Assembly: GCA_018340375.1 (NCBI GenBank)
Contig: JAFFJZ010000002.1
Coordinates: forward strand, 62,242,001-62,306,000
Direction of reading: 5' to 3'
DNA length: 64,000 nt
Origin: Gonatopus flavifemur
Taxonomy: Eukaryota; Arthropoda; Insecta; Hymenoptera; Dryinidae
The notes under the pieces were generated by a model. It saw only the letters and a list, made by a program, of their open reading frames with translations. It ran no database searches and was not told the DNA's origin. Positions within the stretch are counted from its first letter, which is position 1. Every line of letters starts with the position of its first letter. This document shows positions 22,908 to 34,695 of this stretch, piece by piece. Made by a program: the position numbers and the translations under genes.

Positions 22908-23925
22908 TAACACCCCAGGTAAAAATTGACCATGGGCGCTAGGTTGCCGGTAGGCTCACCAAGATGGGCCGAGCCTAGGCTACCAGGCATGGCGCAACTC
23001 TGAAATGATAACATCATTTCAGCCTCAGCCCATTTGTTTCCACAATCAAGACCCAACACTGGAAACAGGGTTGCGATAGCATATGCCGTCAATGGCAGAC
23101 CATACAAAAATTTGTTCGCCAAGGATGAGCCAACGCTGTAGCAATCTTGCGGCAGGGTTGCGCCCATCTCATGCCAATGGTCACTTTTATTTTTTATTGT
23201 AATTGAAAATAAAATAAAAAATCCATTCTATCATTTCGATTGAACGAAATGAATGTCGGAGAATTTCAACATGTAATTTTTCTGATTGGTTTAAACTGAT
23301 GAATGACGTAAATCCGGTTGTCCTGGCGTAGAAGTAGGCGGGTCTGGAAACAGATGAAGAATTATTTCTGTCATGGAATCTTCAAAGGAGACTTATATAT
23401 TGATTGAATGCTTGGTTCGCCACTCGCAGGAAACAAGCATCACTCTGGTGAGAGTTATTGTAATTTGCTGTTTGAGAAGGAAGTTTCACTCTTAGCCAAG
23501 CTATTACTCAAGTCGAGTCAAGCTAACGCCTAAACTGAGCGAGGCCATCGTCCAAGCTGAGCCAAGCTATTGCCCAAGTTGGATCAAGCTACGACCCATG
23601 CTTGGTGCAACATGAGAATACATTGTCATTCAGAGTTGCCTAATGCTTGGAGCAGTGTCCCGCCAAGCCCTAGAGAGCCTCTGTTGAAAGCATGCTTTTT
23701 CCTTCAAGCAATATTGGTTGAAGGATGGGCCAAGCGTGGCGCAGCCAATGATCAATGATGGATCAATGGAGTCGATTTATGACTTCCCATATTGGTACAA
23801 TGTTTAGACCATTGTCAACCATCCTTGTCCCTACATAGATTGCCCAGCTTTGGCTGGCAGCCTTGCGTCTAGCTATATTCCGTCGTCAGCATTGGCGGAG
23901 CCTGACGATTTTTATATGGGACAGT
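22908..23925. mobile_element. GC-richer element with CCCAGGTAAAAAT ends
   Basis: The left CCCCAGGTAAAAATTGAC loosely pairs with CGATTTTTATATGGGAC at the right. The interior is GC-richer than its surroundings, with GCCAAGCT-type motifs and an imperfect tandem of roughly 30 bp near 23497-23600. Similar GGGCCAAG text occurs at 46120-46630. A 93-codon minus-strand ORF at 22886-23167 lies within it and is not recognised. Confidence 0.4.
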
Positions 23926-23929
23926 ATAT

Positions 23930-24465
23930 TCAACTCGCAATAAACAGATCCCATTATACATGCGAGAATCAATGATCTATGTAAACAAAGTTATATCGAA
24001 GGATGAAAGTAAATCATGCTTGCGCACGAAAGCATTCCACGTGCTTTTCTTTTTCATTCACACTATCAAAGCAAAGCGCGAAGGATTTTGAATTGTAATT
24101 ACAATTGTCAGTAGGAATTGGAGTGAAATTGCATATTGATTTGGATGCAAGATTGCATGATATTAAGTTATCTCTTCAACTTTCAAGATAAGATTCAAAG
24201 GTCTAACAATTGAAGGCATCACGAAGATTTTTCCACGTAAAACAATGAAGAACCCACTGTGATATATACTGACGTTATACGCTAATCTAGCCAAAATAAT
24301 CGCAGCTATCTCCAATGGGAAAATATTCAAAATTATATATCATTCATACACAATTATATATAATTTTGAGAATTTATGACTGTAATAGTGCAGGTTTTAC
24401 GGTTATTTGAATAGCGGAACAATTTAGCTATGATATATTTTCTGTGGAAGCTACATTTCTAACGG
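23930..24465. other. No recognised feature
   Basis: AT-rich. A short ATATATAATTTT inverted stretch near 24340-24370 is the only structure seen. Confidence 0.5.
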
Positions 24466-24492
24466 CTAACCCGAGTCGAAATTTTGCCCCTA

Positions 24493-24743
24493 CACTGTAA
24501 AAAATTTTATGGGAAAATTCCTACATATTTATGTGAAGTAATTAACACATCCATGTGTTAGGAATTTTCCCAATTTGTCCGGAAATTCACTGTGAATTGT
24601 TGAGAAAAATCCCATAAAGTTGAGAATTTTCAGATAAATGTATGGGAAATTTCATATAAATGTACCGGAAATTAATTTCCTAATCAGTGATTGGAATTTT
24701 CCGGTTGATGTACACAGGAAAATTCCGATTATTTTTTACAGTG
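24493..24743. mobile_element. CAC-type MITE (CACTGTAAAAAA), TA duplication
   Basis: CACTGTAAAAAATTTTATGG pairs with AATTCCGATTATTTTTTACAGTG at the right, with TA/TA flanks. The arms carry GGAAAATTCC motifs. It splits the left TIR of the 24470-25959 element. Confidence 0.8.
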
Positions 24744-24921
24744 TACTTTGCTGCTAATAATGCTGTTTTCAGTAGGGGGATCAGATAGTAAAGTAGGAGC
24801 AGTTTCAATGAGATATTTTCTCCTACTTTGCCCCTACTAGTGGTAGATATTTCGTATTTCACCACTTGTAGGAGCAAAGTAGGTGCAAGATTTATCCTCT
24901 ACTTTAACCCTACCACTCCTA

Positions 24922-25201
24922 CACGGAGAATACTGCCGCCCGAAAAGATTACTTTTTTTTATTTTTTCAGTGAACCAGTAACAGCAAGATTTATAAAATG
25001 CATTTTTTCCATGAGAATACAAAAGATCACGGGTGCTGTAGAAAACGTAATGGTTAGGATTCAGATTTTAAACCCGTAATTTTTCTACAGTATTCGTAAG
25101 CTTCCGTACTTTCATATAAAAATCCATTTTACAAACCTCTGTTTCTGGTTTACTAAAAAAATTTTCAAAAAGTCATATTTTCCAGCGGCATTGTTTCCGT
25201 G
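24922..25201. mobile_element. CAC-type MITE, TA duplication
   Basis: CACGGAGAATACTGCCGCCC pairs with AGCGGCATTGTTTCCGTG at the right; TA/TA flanks. The inner segment has an inverted GGGTGCTGTAGAAAA / TTTTTCTACAGTATTC pair. Confidence 0.75.
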
Positions 25202-25964
25202 TATTCAGTCGATTGCAATCTCTGAAGAAACGATTAGTTCATAGTGGAAATAGATATTTTTGTATATGAGAGAAGGCTTATTCAAATTAATTCAACGATA
25301 ATATATTCATAATCATTTTCTCCGTCATATTCAAATATGTACATCTACACCATGAATTTATTTCATACTAAATATAAAAAAGTTTTCTCACCACTTGTAT
25401 TTATATGCATTTTGATAATCAAGCTTACGTGACAGTGCCAGTCAATAAAAAAGAACTTGAGTAATTTTATAAGTTTGTTTTTAATTTCCTTTTATATATA
25501 ATTCAAGTCGGGTATTCTATTCTTTATACACCTACATGAAACATTCAGTTGAAAACAAATCTGATGGATATTCATTTGGGTAAAGACAAATTTGATTTGA
25601 GTCTAAAAAACAAAATTTTTTGTGATTCTATAAAATAAATATTTATTTTAATGAAATGAATGTTTAATTTGAATCAAGTAATAATTATTAGATTCGTATG
25701 TGAATAAGAATCTATTTGTTTGATGGATATAATTTTGATTTAATTGAGAAAATGCGCTTTATGTGATATTATTATTATTCGAAAAATCCAACATGTAGGA
25801 GCATTAGGTTCTATGTAGGAGCAGTAGATTGTGGAGTAGAAAAATAGAATCAAAAAATATTCGAAGCGGAGAAGTAGGACCAAGTAGTTTCTATAGCGTG
25901 AAAATAGGGGTAATTTTACTGATTGGATCGACAAAGCAGGGGCAAAATTTCGACTCGGGAAGTG

Positions 25965-26820
25965 AATAGCATTGGGAGCTCAACTCTAGCCCTGTAGTTA
26001 ATTTTTTGCCATTCAAATAATAGCGAATTATTATCTTCCATTCTATTCAAATAAAACATTAATTCTTCGAACGTATCTCTTTTCCCATGAAAAAGAGAAA
26101 TCATACAACGATTCAGTTGAATCGATAATCAAATGATGTCATACCGATTGAACTTTATCAATATTGCGAACTATAATTGAGTTTACCGAAAATATATGAT
26201 AGAGTTATCTGTACAGGTGCACCAAATTGATCAAATGTTGATATCTAGACAAGAGGGAATAGAGAGAAGAGACTTTTGATACATTTACCAATTGAATTCG
26301 TAGAATATTTATCAATCGAGGTGAACCGTCGACTTGAATTCGATATTATAATTCCTCACTGATACACATACATGGACTTTGATATTGTATTTTATGAAGT
26401 CGGGCGTCTCTAGTGACACATATTCCTATCGATCCATGAAAAATTGAATACGTTAGTTTTTGTTTTATTCAAATAGATTCAACTTTTATGACGAATCACA
26501 ACAAATCCGAGTTTTCAAATCCACCCGATACCGGCATTGTCTACAAAATATACGTTGTTGACACAATATGTCATTAACTTGATCACATATTTACATTGAC
26601 TCATTTCAATCAATTTCACCCGAATTTTGTTTGAATTCGAGCAATTAATTTGATTATGAATCCAAATTGACGGATTTCAATCAATTATCCTGCTTAAAAA
26701 ATCAGATAAGGTTGAAATTAAAAATCGAATACGCTGCAGACCATAGGTTGCATCGAGTGTTTACTGGATTCACTCGAATTGAAATTCGATCCCTTTTTCT
26801 GAATCCGGTATAATCTGGGA
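25965..26820. other. No recognised feature
   Basis: AT-rich, with short unrecognised ORFs only. Confidence 0.5.
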
Positions 26821-26824
26821 GCAT

Positions 26825-27068
26825 ACAAAGGAAGAATTCTTTTGTCAAAATTACCGTAAAATTCTAGTAATCCAGGGTCGAGTGGGAATTCTTCAAAAAA
26901 TTACTGTGCAACCTGTAAAAATGGGTGAGATTTTCAAACAGTTTAAAGAAATATTTGGCACAAATTTTACAGATTGCACAGTTTGATTTATTTTTTTTTC
27001 AAGAATTCTCACTTGTCCCTCGATTACTGGAAGTACAAGATGATTTTTCGAATAAAATTCTCTCAGTG
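26825..27068. mobile_element. CAC-type MITE, GAGAATTTT family, copy 2
   Basis: The right end AATAAAATTCTCTCAGTG is clear and the left is degraded (GGAAGAATTCTTTTG). The arms AGTAATCCAGGGTCGAGTGG and CTTGTCCCTCGATTACTGG pair and match 16245-16477. Confidence 0.65.
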
Positions 27069-27161
27069 TACGAATCCTCAGCTTCAAGCAAGGTTCATAA
27101 CCAGATACCCGGCGTTGATTGGTTTATTCTTTTGAATTAGCCAATCAAACTTTCAATCCAA

Positions 27162-27353
27162 CACGGAGAGAAGTTTATAGTTAAATTAAATATGTGATTA
27201 TTGTGCCCGAGGAACAGGCTGACTTTCCAATGGCATTTACTGCAAAACATAGTGAATTTTATCATGTTTCTATTGTCTCGTCATAGTAAATTTCATCGTA
27301 AGTTCAGTCTGTTCCTCGGTTATAGTAACTTTAACTATAAATTTTTCTCCGTG
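27162..27353. mobile_element. CAC-type MITE, GAGGAACAGACTGA family, short copy
   Basis: CACGGAGAGAAGTTTATAG pairs with CTATAAATTTTTCTCCGTG; CCGAGGAACAGGCTGACTTT and its complement AGTCTGTTCCTCGG lie inside. The same ends bound the 4.1-kb span 35157-39281. Confidence 0.75.
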
Positions 27354-27355
27354 TA

Positions 27356-27569
27356 CACTGAGAGAAGTGGAATGTAATGATTACCATGTACAAATAGTAA
27401 TTGGGGGACAACTTCGCGAATTTGGTTTCGGATACTATAGAGAATTGTAGCAATGTTAATGCGCATGGGAATGGTTACCATTTACATGAAGATGGATACC
27501 AAATAACCTGATTCTGTCATTTAACTACTATTTTCGCATGGTAATGGTTACAGTTCACTTTTCTCAGTG
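27356..27569. mobile_element. CAC-type MITE, TA duplication, abutting the previous one
   Basis: CACTGAGAGAAGTGGAATGT pairs with CAGTTCACTTTTCTCAGTG at the right. The inner arms TAATGATTACCATG and CATGGTAATGGTTAC pair. TA/TA flanks; the left TA directly follows the neighbouring MITE's end. Confidence 0.75.
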
Positions 27570-27574
27570 TATAT

Positions 27575-28715
27575 AGGAGTTAACCAATGAAAGGAGAGTA
27601 CAATAATTTTGTTATGAACCCTGGCCTCCAGGACTATTTCGAGGAATCTTTCTCGATTGAAATAATTTATAGAGTTCTGGAGTCCAAAACAAACGAGACG
27701 CTCATGGTTTTAACTTGTATCGATTATAATGAACCTCATGAGAAGCCAGACACGAAAACCAAATCGGCTTTGGTGAAGATTGAAATCATATTGCTTCCTG
27801 TATCTTCCTATCATCCGAGGTTTATTCAAGTTTCCTGGAATAAGATGGGAATTAAATTTATTTATATTCTGTATATTTCTAGTCGGATTTGTTGAAAAGA
27901 TATTTTGCAACAATTTTGGGAAGATGTATCGAAATCCTTTGTGAAAATGGAGAACAATTTCTTGTATTCCCCATCATAACCTGTGGTAGCGATATAAACA
28001 CGGCAGTATTCACTTACAGGGTCGCATTGGGTATTATAATAAAATATTTCACGACTAATGTCGTATATCTGTAATCACTAACTATCAAACGATTCCCATA
28101 AGACTCGCATCATGAGTATAAAGACGATGAAACATGAATCGTAACTGCCTTCTCTTCACTTTTAACGATTTGTCAATTCATACGTTCGTGCTTTGTGAAT
28201 TGGATGAGTTGGTCCCACGGGTAATAGAACAATATTATGTTGCAGCGCATTTGACTTTATAATACAACTCAATCGCGTTTGGATTGTACATCACGCAGGA
28301 GGAAAAATCAGGCAAAAGGAAACGGATATATCGTGTGGATGAGCACTTAAATGCATGGCGAATTCCTCTGTTTGATGGGTAATCAAGTGGAAGATAAAAA
28401 AGTCAATTGGAATCTGCAGACTGTCCGTTTAGTTGAGAAGGAATATCTTCTCACCATCTCAGAACATTTCAATTCCTCTTGATTCTGTTCTCAGCGGATA
28501 ACTTTATTCGAAAACTATCAAAGGAATAAAATCTGAGGATAGAAATCCTTCTTCTGTAATAATCGTAGATAGTTCTTGTGTAACTATGAATGATTTGGAA
28601 TACCTGTTTCGGTACCTTATATTTCTTCCGCATAAATGATACTCGCACTTTATATTCAAAATTTCTACTCCAAGGATATGCGAAGTTCTTTGAAATTGAA
28701 CTTTCATTGAGAGAA
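27575..28715. other. No recognised feature; a 102-codon ORF
   Basis: An ORF at 27587-27895 (+), starting MKGEYNNFVM, is one of the longer non-transposon frames here. I do not recognise it, and no splice context, repeated copy or domain supports it. The rest is AT-rich without repeats. Confidence 0.3.
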
Positions 28716-28826
28716 TATACACGGAAACAAATAAATAGTGGCAGCAACTACTTAAATAGTCGATTTTCGACCATCTACTTAAGTAGTTGCTGCAACTACT
28801 TAGCAGTCAGGACAAGTGACTCGATA

Positions 28827-29988
28827 CACTGAGAAAAATCAGCAGAAATAGTTGCTGTAACTAAATGCTAGCCATAGCAGCAAAATAATTTATTCATATA
28901 TCAGACAGCTATAGACTTTTATTCAAATCAACGCGTTCAGTTTAGTTGATTTAGTTGGATTGAGTAAAACTTTCATTTCTTACAAATAAATATTTTGACA
29001 TTGTGCTAACCAAATATTCCAAGTAAATCAAAATGTTATCTCAACTAAATTATTTAGTCGATAAAATATGATTGTACTGAAATATTGTTGTTATTGAAAA
29101 TCAAATATATACCACACCGAGAGAAGAAGCATGCTTTAGAAGCATGACACACTTCAACGCTTCTAACGCATTTGTGACAACGTACTTTTAACGCTCAGGA
29201 CTCATGCTTTTTGGGTATGTGTCACATGCTTTCTAAGCATGGGTACCGAGCGTTGGAAGCACGTTATGACAAATGCATTAGAAATTTTAGTGTGTCATAC
29301 TTCTGCAGTATGCTTTTTCTCTCGGTGCAGGAATCACTAAACAACCTTGCTAGAAATGACTCCAGTGATTTTCTAGGTCATTACAAGGCCTTGCTAGGCT
29401 TTGAAAGTCCCTCGCAAGGGCATCCTAAGGTCTTGCAAGGTCTGGAGAATAACTAGAATGATTTTTGCTGAGGATTTTTAGTCAGGAGAGATTCTGAAAA
29501 ATTCTTTGCTCCATATTTTAGCACAATTTCACTACATAAAAAAAGATTTTGTACGAATATTCATCGGACAAAACGTTCCAAAAACCATTGAACCAATGAA
29601 ACTGAAAACTCTTGCTATGGAGTGATCTAGTCCTCCAACAATAAAATCCAAAATTCCGTATCGCCGTTGCACGCGATTGCAGGCGTGTCGTTGAAAAATA
29701 TACATGGGTGGAAATGCCGGTGAAACAATTGAAAATGATGAAATGGTAGTCAGCGCATGCGTAATTAGATTCTATTTGCTGAGGAACTAGGATTATTAGT
29801 TGTCACAAATAAAGTACTTATGCTACTATTACTTGAATTTTTTTATTCAAAATGAATAGACATCAAATCATTGTTTTTGCTACCGCAAAAAAATTTTTAT
29901 TTATATCAAATGAAGATTTAATCAAATCAACTGAATGATTATTAACTAAAGTATTTTTGCTCACGCAACTAAGCGGTTTCTCTCAGTG
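28827..29988 (+). mobile_element. 1.16-kb CACTGAG element, copy 2
   Basis: CACTGAGAAAAATCAGCAG to AGCGGTTTCTCTCAGTG, TA/TA. It is the inverted counterpart of 10471-11884. It lacks the 275-bp MITE found there, so it gives the empty site. It carries its own copy of the CACCGAG MITE. Confidence 0.85.
29115..29327. mobile_element. CACCGAG MITE, copy 2, CA duplication
   Basis: CACCGAGAGAAGAAGCATGC pairs with GTATGCTTTTTCTCTCGGTG; CA/CA flanks. The counterpart is 11421-11654. Confidence 0.8.
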
Positions 29989-30149
29989 TAGTTACTCTAA
30001 CTAACGTAAATAGTATTTTGAATTAGTTGGGACAGCTAACGTGTTACTTGTCCTGACTACTAAGTAGCTGCAGCAACTACTTAAGTAGATGGTCGAAAAT
30101 CGACTATTCAAGTAGTTGCTGCAACTATTCTTTTTTTTCCGTTTACGAG

Positions 30150-32155
30150 CATTACCATTTGAGTACGTTTTTTTCGCAATAAAATAGTTGGAATTGAATT
30201 CGTGAGAATTCAAATTTAAATTACTTCGAAAGTTAAATTCCAGGAATATGCTGGGTAGCTGGACAAATTAGCATTTTGCTGGATTGCAATGATAAAAAAT
30301 ATTGCAGGTTTCAATATCTCCTACAGGGTTGGCAAAAAGCCAACTGCTATGAGTATCTATTTTCTCCTTCATATCCATTAAATTGCAATGATGAAGTTCA
30401 TCCCTGGTCAAAGAGAATGATAGAAATCGATTGAAAGAGTCAAACACTGCATAGAAGAATAAAGAAACAAATAGATTTCGAATGCAGTTTTTGACCAAAA
30501 CTTTTATCAAAAAACCTAGTCGGCTGACATTGGTTAAAACCACAATAAAAACCAAAGATGGGTGGAACTATGCCAACCTTGATCTCCCCTCTATCGACAT
30601 TTTCATTGAATACCTAATTATATAATATGTTATGTACATCATATGGATATGAATAGTTCTCCATTCATACATATCCATTTCATGTTATTTGGAGCCGTAT
30701 GTATGCATAGGCCGACGAAAAATATCAAAAATACGACCAAGTAAGAAACACACACTCGTATATTCGATTTGAAATTCATTAATATAGTGGGATCAATGAA
30801 ATGGAGTTACGTTTTTTTTCTCTCTATTTCCGTCATATCTCAATTTGTATGTGAATCCAATAACGCTGTGCGGATTTCTATGTCGTCACAACTCTCTGCA
30901 TGAAATTGGAGCGTAAAATGCAAGTACTACAATAAGATAAATGTAAAATTCGATGTCGTGGTGAACAGTTCAAGTTGGAGTAATAAATTATATTTGGATG
31001 AAAGAAACGAATAATTGTGAAAAATTTACATGCAAGCAACGATATACGGTTCAAAGATTATGAATTTCAATCAAAAGATATCACTCTCCTTTGATAATTC
31101 ACGTGAATTTAAAAAGAACAATCTTATTCATGGGCTGGGAAGTTGATGGAAAATTCTCTCCTCGAGTATGAATATTAAAAAAAAATCTTGTATGATGAAA
31201 TATATATCAGAATTTTAGAGCCGTTATTTGTAACACAAAATATTATCCGATACAAGATTTTTGGAGAACTAATTAACATTAATGAGTTCTTCACATTTGC
31301 AATGCACGAATTATGAGGAGTGTCGGAGGTCTAGAGAAAATCTAACTAATAATACATGACACATACGTTTTTCCATTAACACGTATACATAGGTGCGATG
31401 AAACACATATGTAATCATGTGACGTTTGAGACTGAACGTGTCACTTTGAAACTTAGAATCACGCGGAATTAATTCGAAACAGTAACGTGTATGTATACTT
31501 CAATATATCATCGTTGGAAAGATAAACAATTAGAAGCATTTATCCGACGCTACTTTTCCCGGTATGTAATTTATCATTATATTTGATCAAAAATGTCTTC
31601 TGTGAATTCCGACAAATTTTCTAGGTAATTTCAAAGGACAGACAGAGAATAGAAGAAAATAATTAGGGAGAAATACAAGAGATTATAGTTCTTTCAAAAA
31701 AATCCAAACTTCTGCTGACGTTCCTTGAACGTATTTAAACATCCAAACCCGTCCGTTCCAAATTTCTGGAGGTTGGTTCTTTTGGGATAGGAAGCTCCAG
31801 CTAATTGGCGACATAAGCTCATCTATTAACAATTTCTTTCCCAAGATGACACAGTAAAAAGTCGAACTGAATGTGGCTGCATCTTACTTGTCGTAAAAAC
31901 CGTATATGAAATCTGCGGATCCTGACGTTCCTTGCGATCGTATTTGCGTAAGCTGTGTAGACGGGCCATAAATCGGTCTCGTATACAGTCTCTGCGCACT
32001 GCATTCTTGCGTTTGCATGAGCTGTGTAGACAGACCTCAAAGGGCCTATTACATGCGTGCGACTGTCAAACGAACATAAGAAGAAAACAGAGGTAACAAG
32101 GACCGCTTTTTTCTGCTGATGTGAAATATTTTGTCTCGTTTAAATCACTGATCAA
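30150..32155. other. No recognised feature
   Basis: A 95-codon minus ORF at 30268-30555, starting MVFIVVLTNV, is unrecognised. The segment near 31700-32050 is somewhat GC-richer, with repeated CTGACGTTCCTTG and GCTGTGTAGAC motifs, and may be an old repeat. Confidence 0.4.
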
Positions 32156-32162
32156 ATTTAAT

Positions 32163-32261
32163 CCCGAGCAGAAATTTGGTGAGGTCAACGTCAGGGCCTT
32201 ATAAGGTAAGTCATTTGCCACATAAGGCCCTGACGTCTGCCTTATCAAATTTCTACTCGGG
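32163..32261. mobile_element. CCC-type MITE (CCCGAGCAG), AT duplication
   Basis: This 99-bp palindrome opens CCCGAGCAGAAATTTGGTGA and closes AAATTTCTACTCGGG, flanked by AT/AT. The inner arms ACGTCAGGGCCTTATA pair. Confidence 0.75.
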
Positions 32262-32338
32262 ATAATAAACAAGCAAATTTTGGGTAATAGTTACGATTTA
32301 TTTTTTTTGAGCTGTTTTGGCGACACAGTATAATTATA

Positions 32339-32606
32339 TACTGAGAAAACAGATATCCTGAAAATTACCATAATTTATGGATTTTCAGCGCTGGTCTGAC
32401 CCGAGTCGAAATATTTACTTGCACGAATATCTAAAAGTACCATAATTTCTTGGACTTTTCAGAATAAGTATGGTACCTTCCTTATAAAAGTCCCAGATAT
32501 TATGGTACTTTTAGAGGTTTGTTCAGGTAAATATTGAGACTCTAGTCAGACCAGCGCTAAAAATCCATAAATTATGGTACTTTTTAAGACACCTTTTTCT
32601 CCGTGT
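32339..32606. mobile_element. CAC-type MITE, ACCATAATTTATGG family, copy 1
   Basis: The left end is TACTGAGAAAACAGATATCC, with its first base changed from C. The right end is CACCTTTTTCTCCGTG. TA/TA flanks. The arms contain CCATAAATTATGGTAC and AGCGCTGGTCTGAC. By eye it is closely similar to 42481-42747. Confidence 0.8.
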
Positions 32607-32609
32607 ATT

Positions 32610-33130
32610 CAATCAAAACAATGATAACATTCAAGTCATAGTTAGTCAAGAAATTTATTCATTCAATTGAAATTAAAACTTTTCAGCTTTTTAATGAAAA
32701 AGTAACGTTTTATGTAACGTCGTTACATTTTTAGAGTAACTGTAATCACGCCTTACATTTCCAAGCTTGTAACGAGTAACGGTAACGAGTAATGGTAACT
32801 GCAAAATCTAACAGAACCTGTCAAATTTCGTTCATAATCTCATCTGGTTGTGTATAGAATGGAACTCTGTTGCCAACTAGAGGTTGTTGCTTTTTTTCTA
32901 ACTGGTCATTCTAATCAATGATTACGTGACTGATCAATTCTGTGAGATTTCCTGGCAACAGTGAAATGGAACTCAAACTGATTAGAATCCATAAGGACAT
33001 TTTTTGTCCCCAGTTTTCTGCCGTCCAAAGCAAGAAGACCAAAGCGCATTTGACTGGAATTCGAGAAAATCGAGAAAAACTGTTTTCTTTCCAAATCAAT
33101 AAAAGAAATCATTTTTCAATGGCAAACTAT
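32610..33130. other. No recognised feature
   Basis: AT-rich, with short GTAACG/AGTAACGG repeats near 32700-32790. Small ORFs around 32911-33169 are unrecognised. Confidence 0.45.
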
Positions 33131-33135
33131 TTCTA

Positions 33136-34695
33136 CCCTCGTAAAAAAAATCTCTCTGAATCTCTCTGAAATCTCTCTGACTTTCTCTGAATCTCCCTAT
33201 ATTTTGAGACAAATTTCAGAGAGATTCAGAGTAATTCAGAGGAAGTTAGAGATTTTTCCGATAGTGATACGTTCTGAATTCTTCAACTTTCTCTGAATCT
33301 CTCCGCATATCACTGAATCCCTCAGAATTTCATATATTTAAATTTCAAAGCTCCCTCTGAATTCCTCTGAATCTCTCTGATTTTCTCTGGATCTCTCTGA
33401 ATTCCTCTAAATATCCCGGAATTTAATGTATTCAGATTTCAAAGCTTCCTCTGAATTCCTCTGAATTTCTCTGAATCTCTCTGAATTACTCTGAATCTTT
33501 CTAAATTCCTCTGAATATTTTTAAAAAATCCCACGCACAATTTTTCCTAATTTATCTTCCTCTGGAAGTCTTTGAAACTTCCAGAAGGCCTCTGAAATGC
33601 AGGACCAAGAATTGTACTGAATTAATTCCTCTCTAAATTTTCCAGACCCCCCCGGATCTCTGTAAATTTCTCTGAATCTTTCTGAATTTTTCTGAAAAAT
33701 CCCACGCACAATTTTTCCTATCCACCTGTCTCTGTGAGTCTCTGACACTCCCTGAATACCTCTGAAATCCCGAACCAAAAATTCAGCTGAATTAATTTCT
33801 CTCTGAATTTTCCTGAGTTACGCTGAACCTTTCCAAATTCTTCTGAATATTCCTGAAAAGCTCTACGCACATATTTTCCCTAATTCACCTGTCTCTGTGA
33901 GTCTCTGACATTCCCTGAATACTTCTAAAATCCTGAACCAAACATTTTACTGAATTAATTCCTCTCTGAATCTCTCTGAATTACTCTGAATCTTTCTAAA
34001 TTCCTTTGAATATTTCTAACAAGTTTCACGCACAATTTTTCTCAATGTATCTGTCTCTGGAAGTCTCTAAAACTTCCAGAAAGCCTCTGAATTGCAGGAC
34101 CAAGATTTTACTGAATTTATCCCTCTCTGAATTTCCCAGACTTCCCCCGCATCTCTCTGAATTCCGCTGAATCTCTCTGAATCTTTCTGAAAAATCCCAC
34201 GCACGATTTTTTTAAATTCACCTGTGTCTGTAAGTCTCTGACACTCCCTGAATACCTCTGGAATCCTGAACCAAAAATTTAGCTGAATTAATTCCTCTCT
34301 GCATTCCTCTGAATTCCCCTGAATCCCTCTGAATTACTCTGAATCTTTCTAAATTCCTCTGAATATTTCTGAAAAGTTCTACGCACAAACTTTCTGAATT
34401 CATCTATCTCTGAAAACGTCTGACACTCCTTGAACGCCTCTGGAATGCAGGACCAAGAATTTTACTGAATTTGTTCCTCTCTGAATTTCCCAAAATTTTC
34501 CTGCATCTCTCTGAGTTCCTCTGAATTTTTCTGAATCCTTTTGAAAAATTCAAAGCACAACTCCTTTCAATCCACTAGTCTCTGAAATCCTCTGAACCAC
34601 GCTGAATTGCTCTCAATTTCTCTGATTCATTCTGAATCTCTCTGAAACGTGAAATTTTCAGAAAGATTCAGAGAGATTTTTTTCCCAGGGCAGGG
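33136..34695. mobile_element. CCC-type element filled with a CTCTCTGAAT tandem array
   Basis: The ends are CCCTCGTAAAAAAAATCTCT and AGAGATTTTTTTCCCAGGGCAGGG, inverted, flanked by TA/TA. Nearly all of the interior consists of CTCTGAAT-type short motifs. From about 33530 these are organised into about seven units near 170 bp. There is no coding capacity of note. Confidence 0.75.
33532..34600. repeat. Tandem array, about 170-bp units, two unit types
   Basis: The landmark CGCACA (AGCACA at the last) recurs at 33534, 33705, 33866, 34029, 34200, 34382 and 34554, spacings 161-182. Type A units carry GGAAGTCT...CTTCCAGA and GCAGGACCAAGA. Type B units carry CTGTGAGTCTCTGACA and CCTGAACCAAA. The order is roughly A B B A B A, a simple higher-order pattern. 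Confidence 0.75.

Larger units (their letters stand above)
24470..25959. mobile_element. CCC-type element (CCCGAGTCG), AA duplication, two nested MITEs
   Basis: The ends are CCCGAGTCGAAATTTTGCCC and its complement, flanked by AA/AA. GTAGGAGCA and AAGTAGGAG motifs recur inside both subterminal regions. It contains 24493-24743 and 24922-25201. No transposase is seen. Confidence 0.75.
28720..30143. mobile_element. AGTAGTTG-family MITE split by a 1.16-kb element
   Basis: The outer arms 28720-28826 and 29989-30143 pair closely (TAGTTGCAGCAACTACTT, GTCGATTTTCGACCATCTAC). The flanks are TA/TA; the left starts CACGGAAAC and the right ends TTCCGTT, with the last base changed. The 28827-29988 element sits in the middle with its own TA duplication. 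Confidence 0.8.

Noticed and set aside
22886..23167. 93-codon minus ORF in GC-richer DNA
   Set aside because: It lies in a repeat-like block with motifs shared at 46 kb, and has no protein family signature.
33136..34695. Regularly spaced repeats that could suggest a CRISPR array
   Set aside because: The repeats are degenerate CTCTGAAT motifs with no conserved direct repeat or unique spacers, in eukaryotic-type sequence and bounded by transposon ends.
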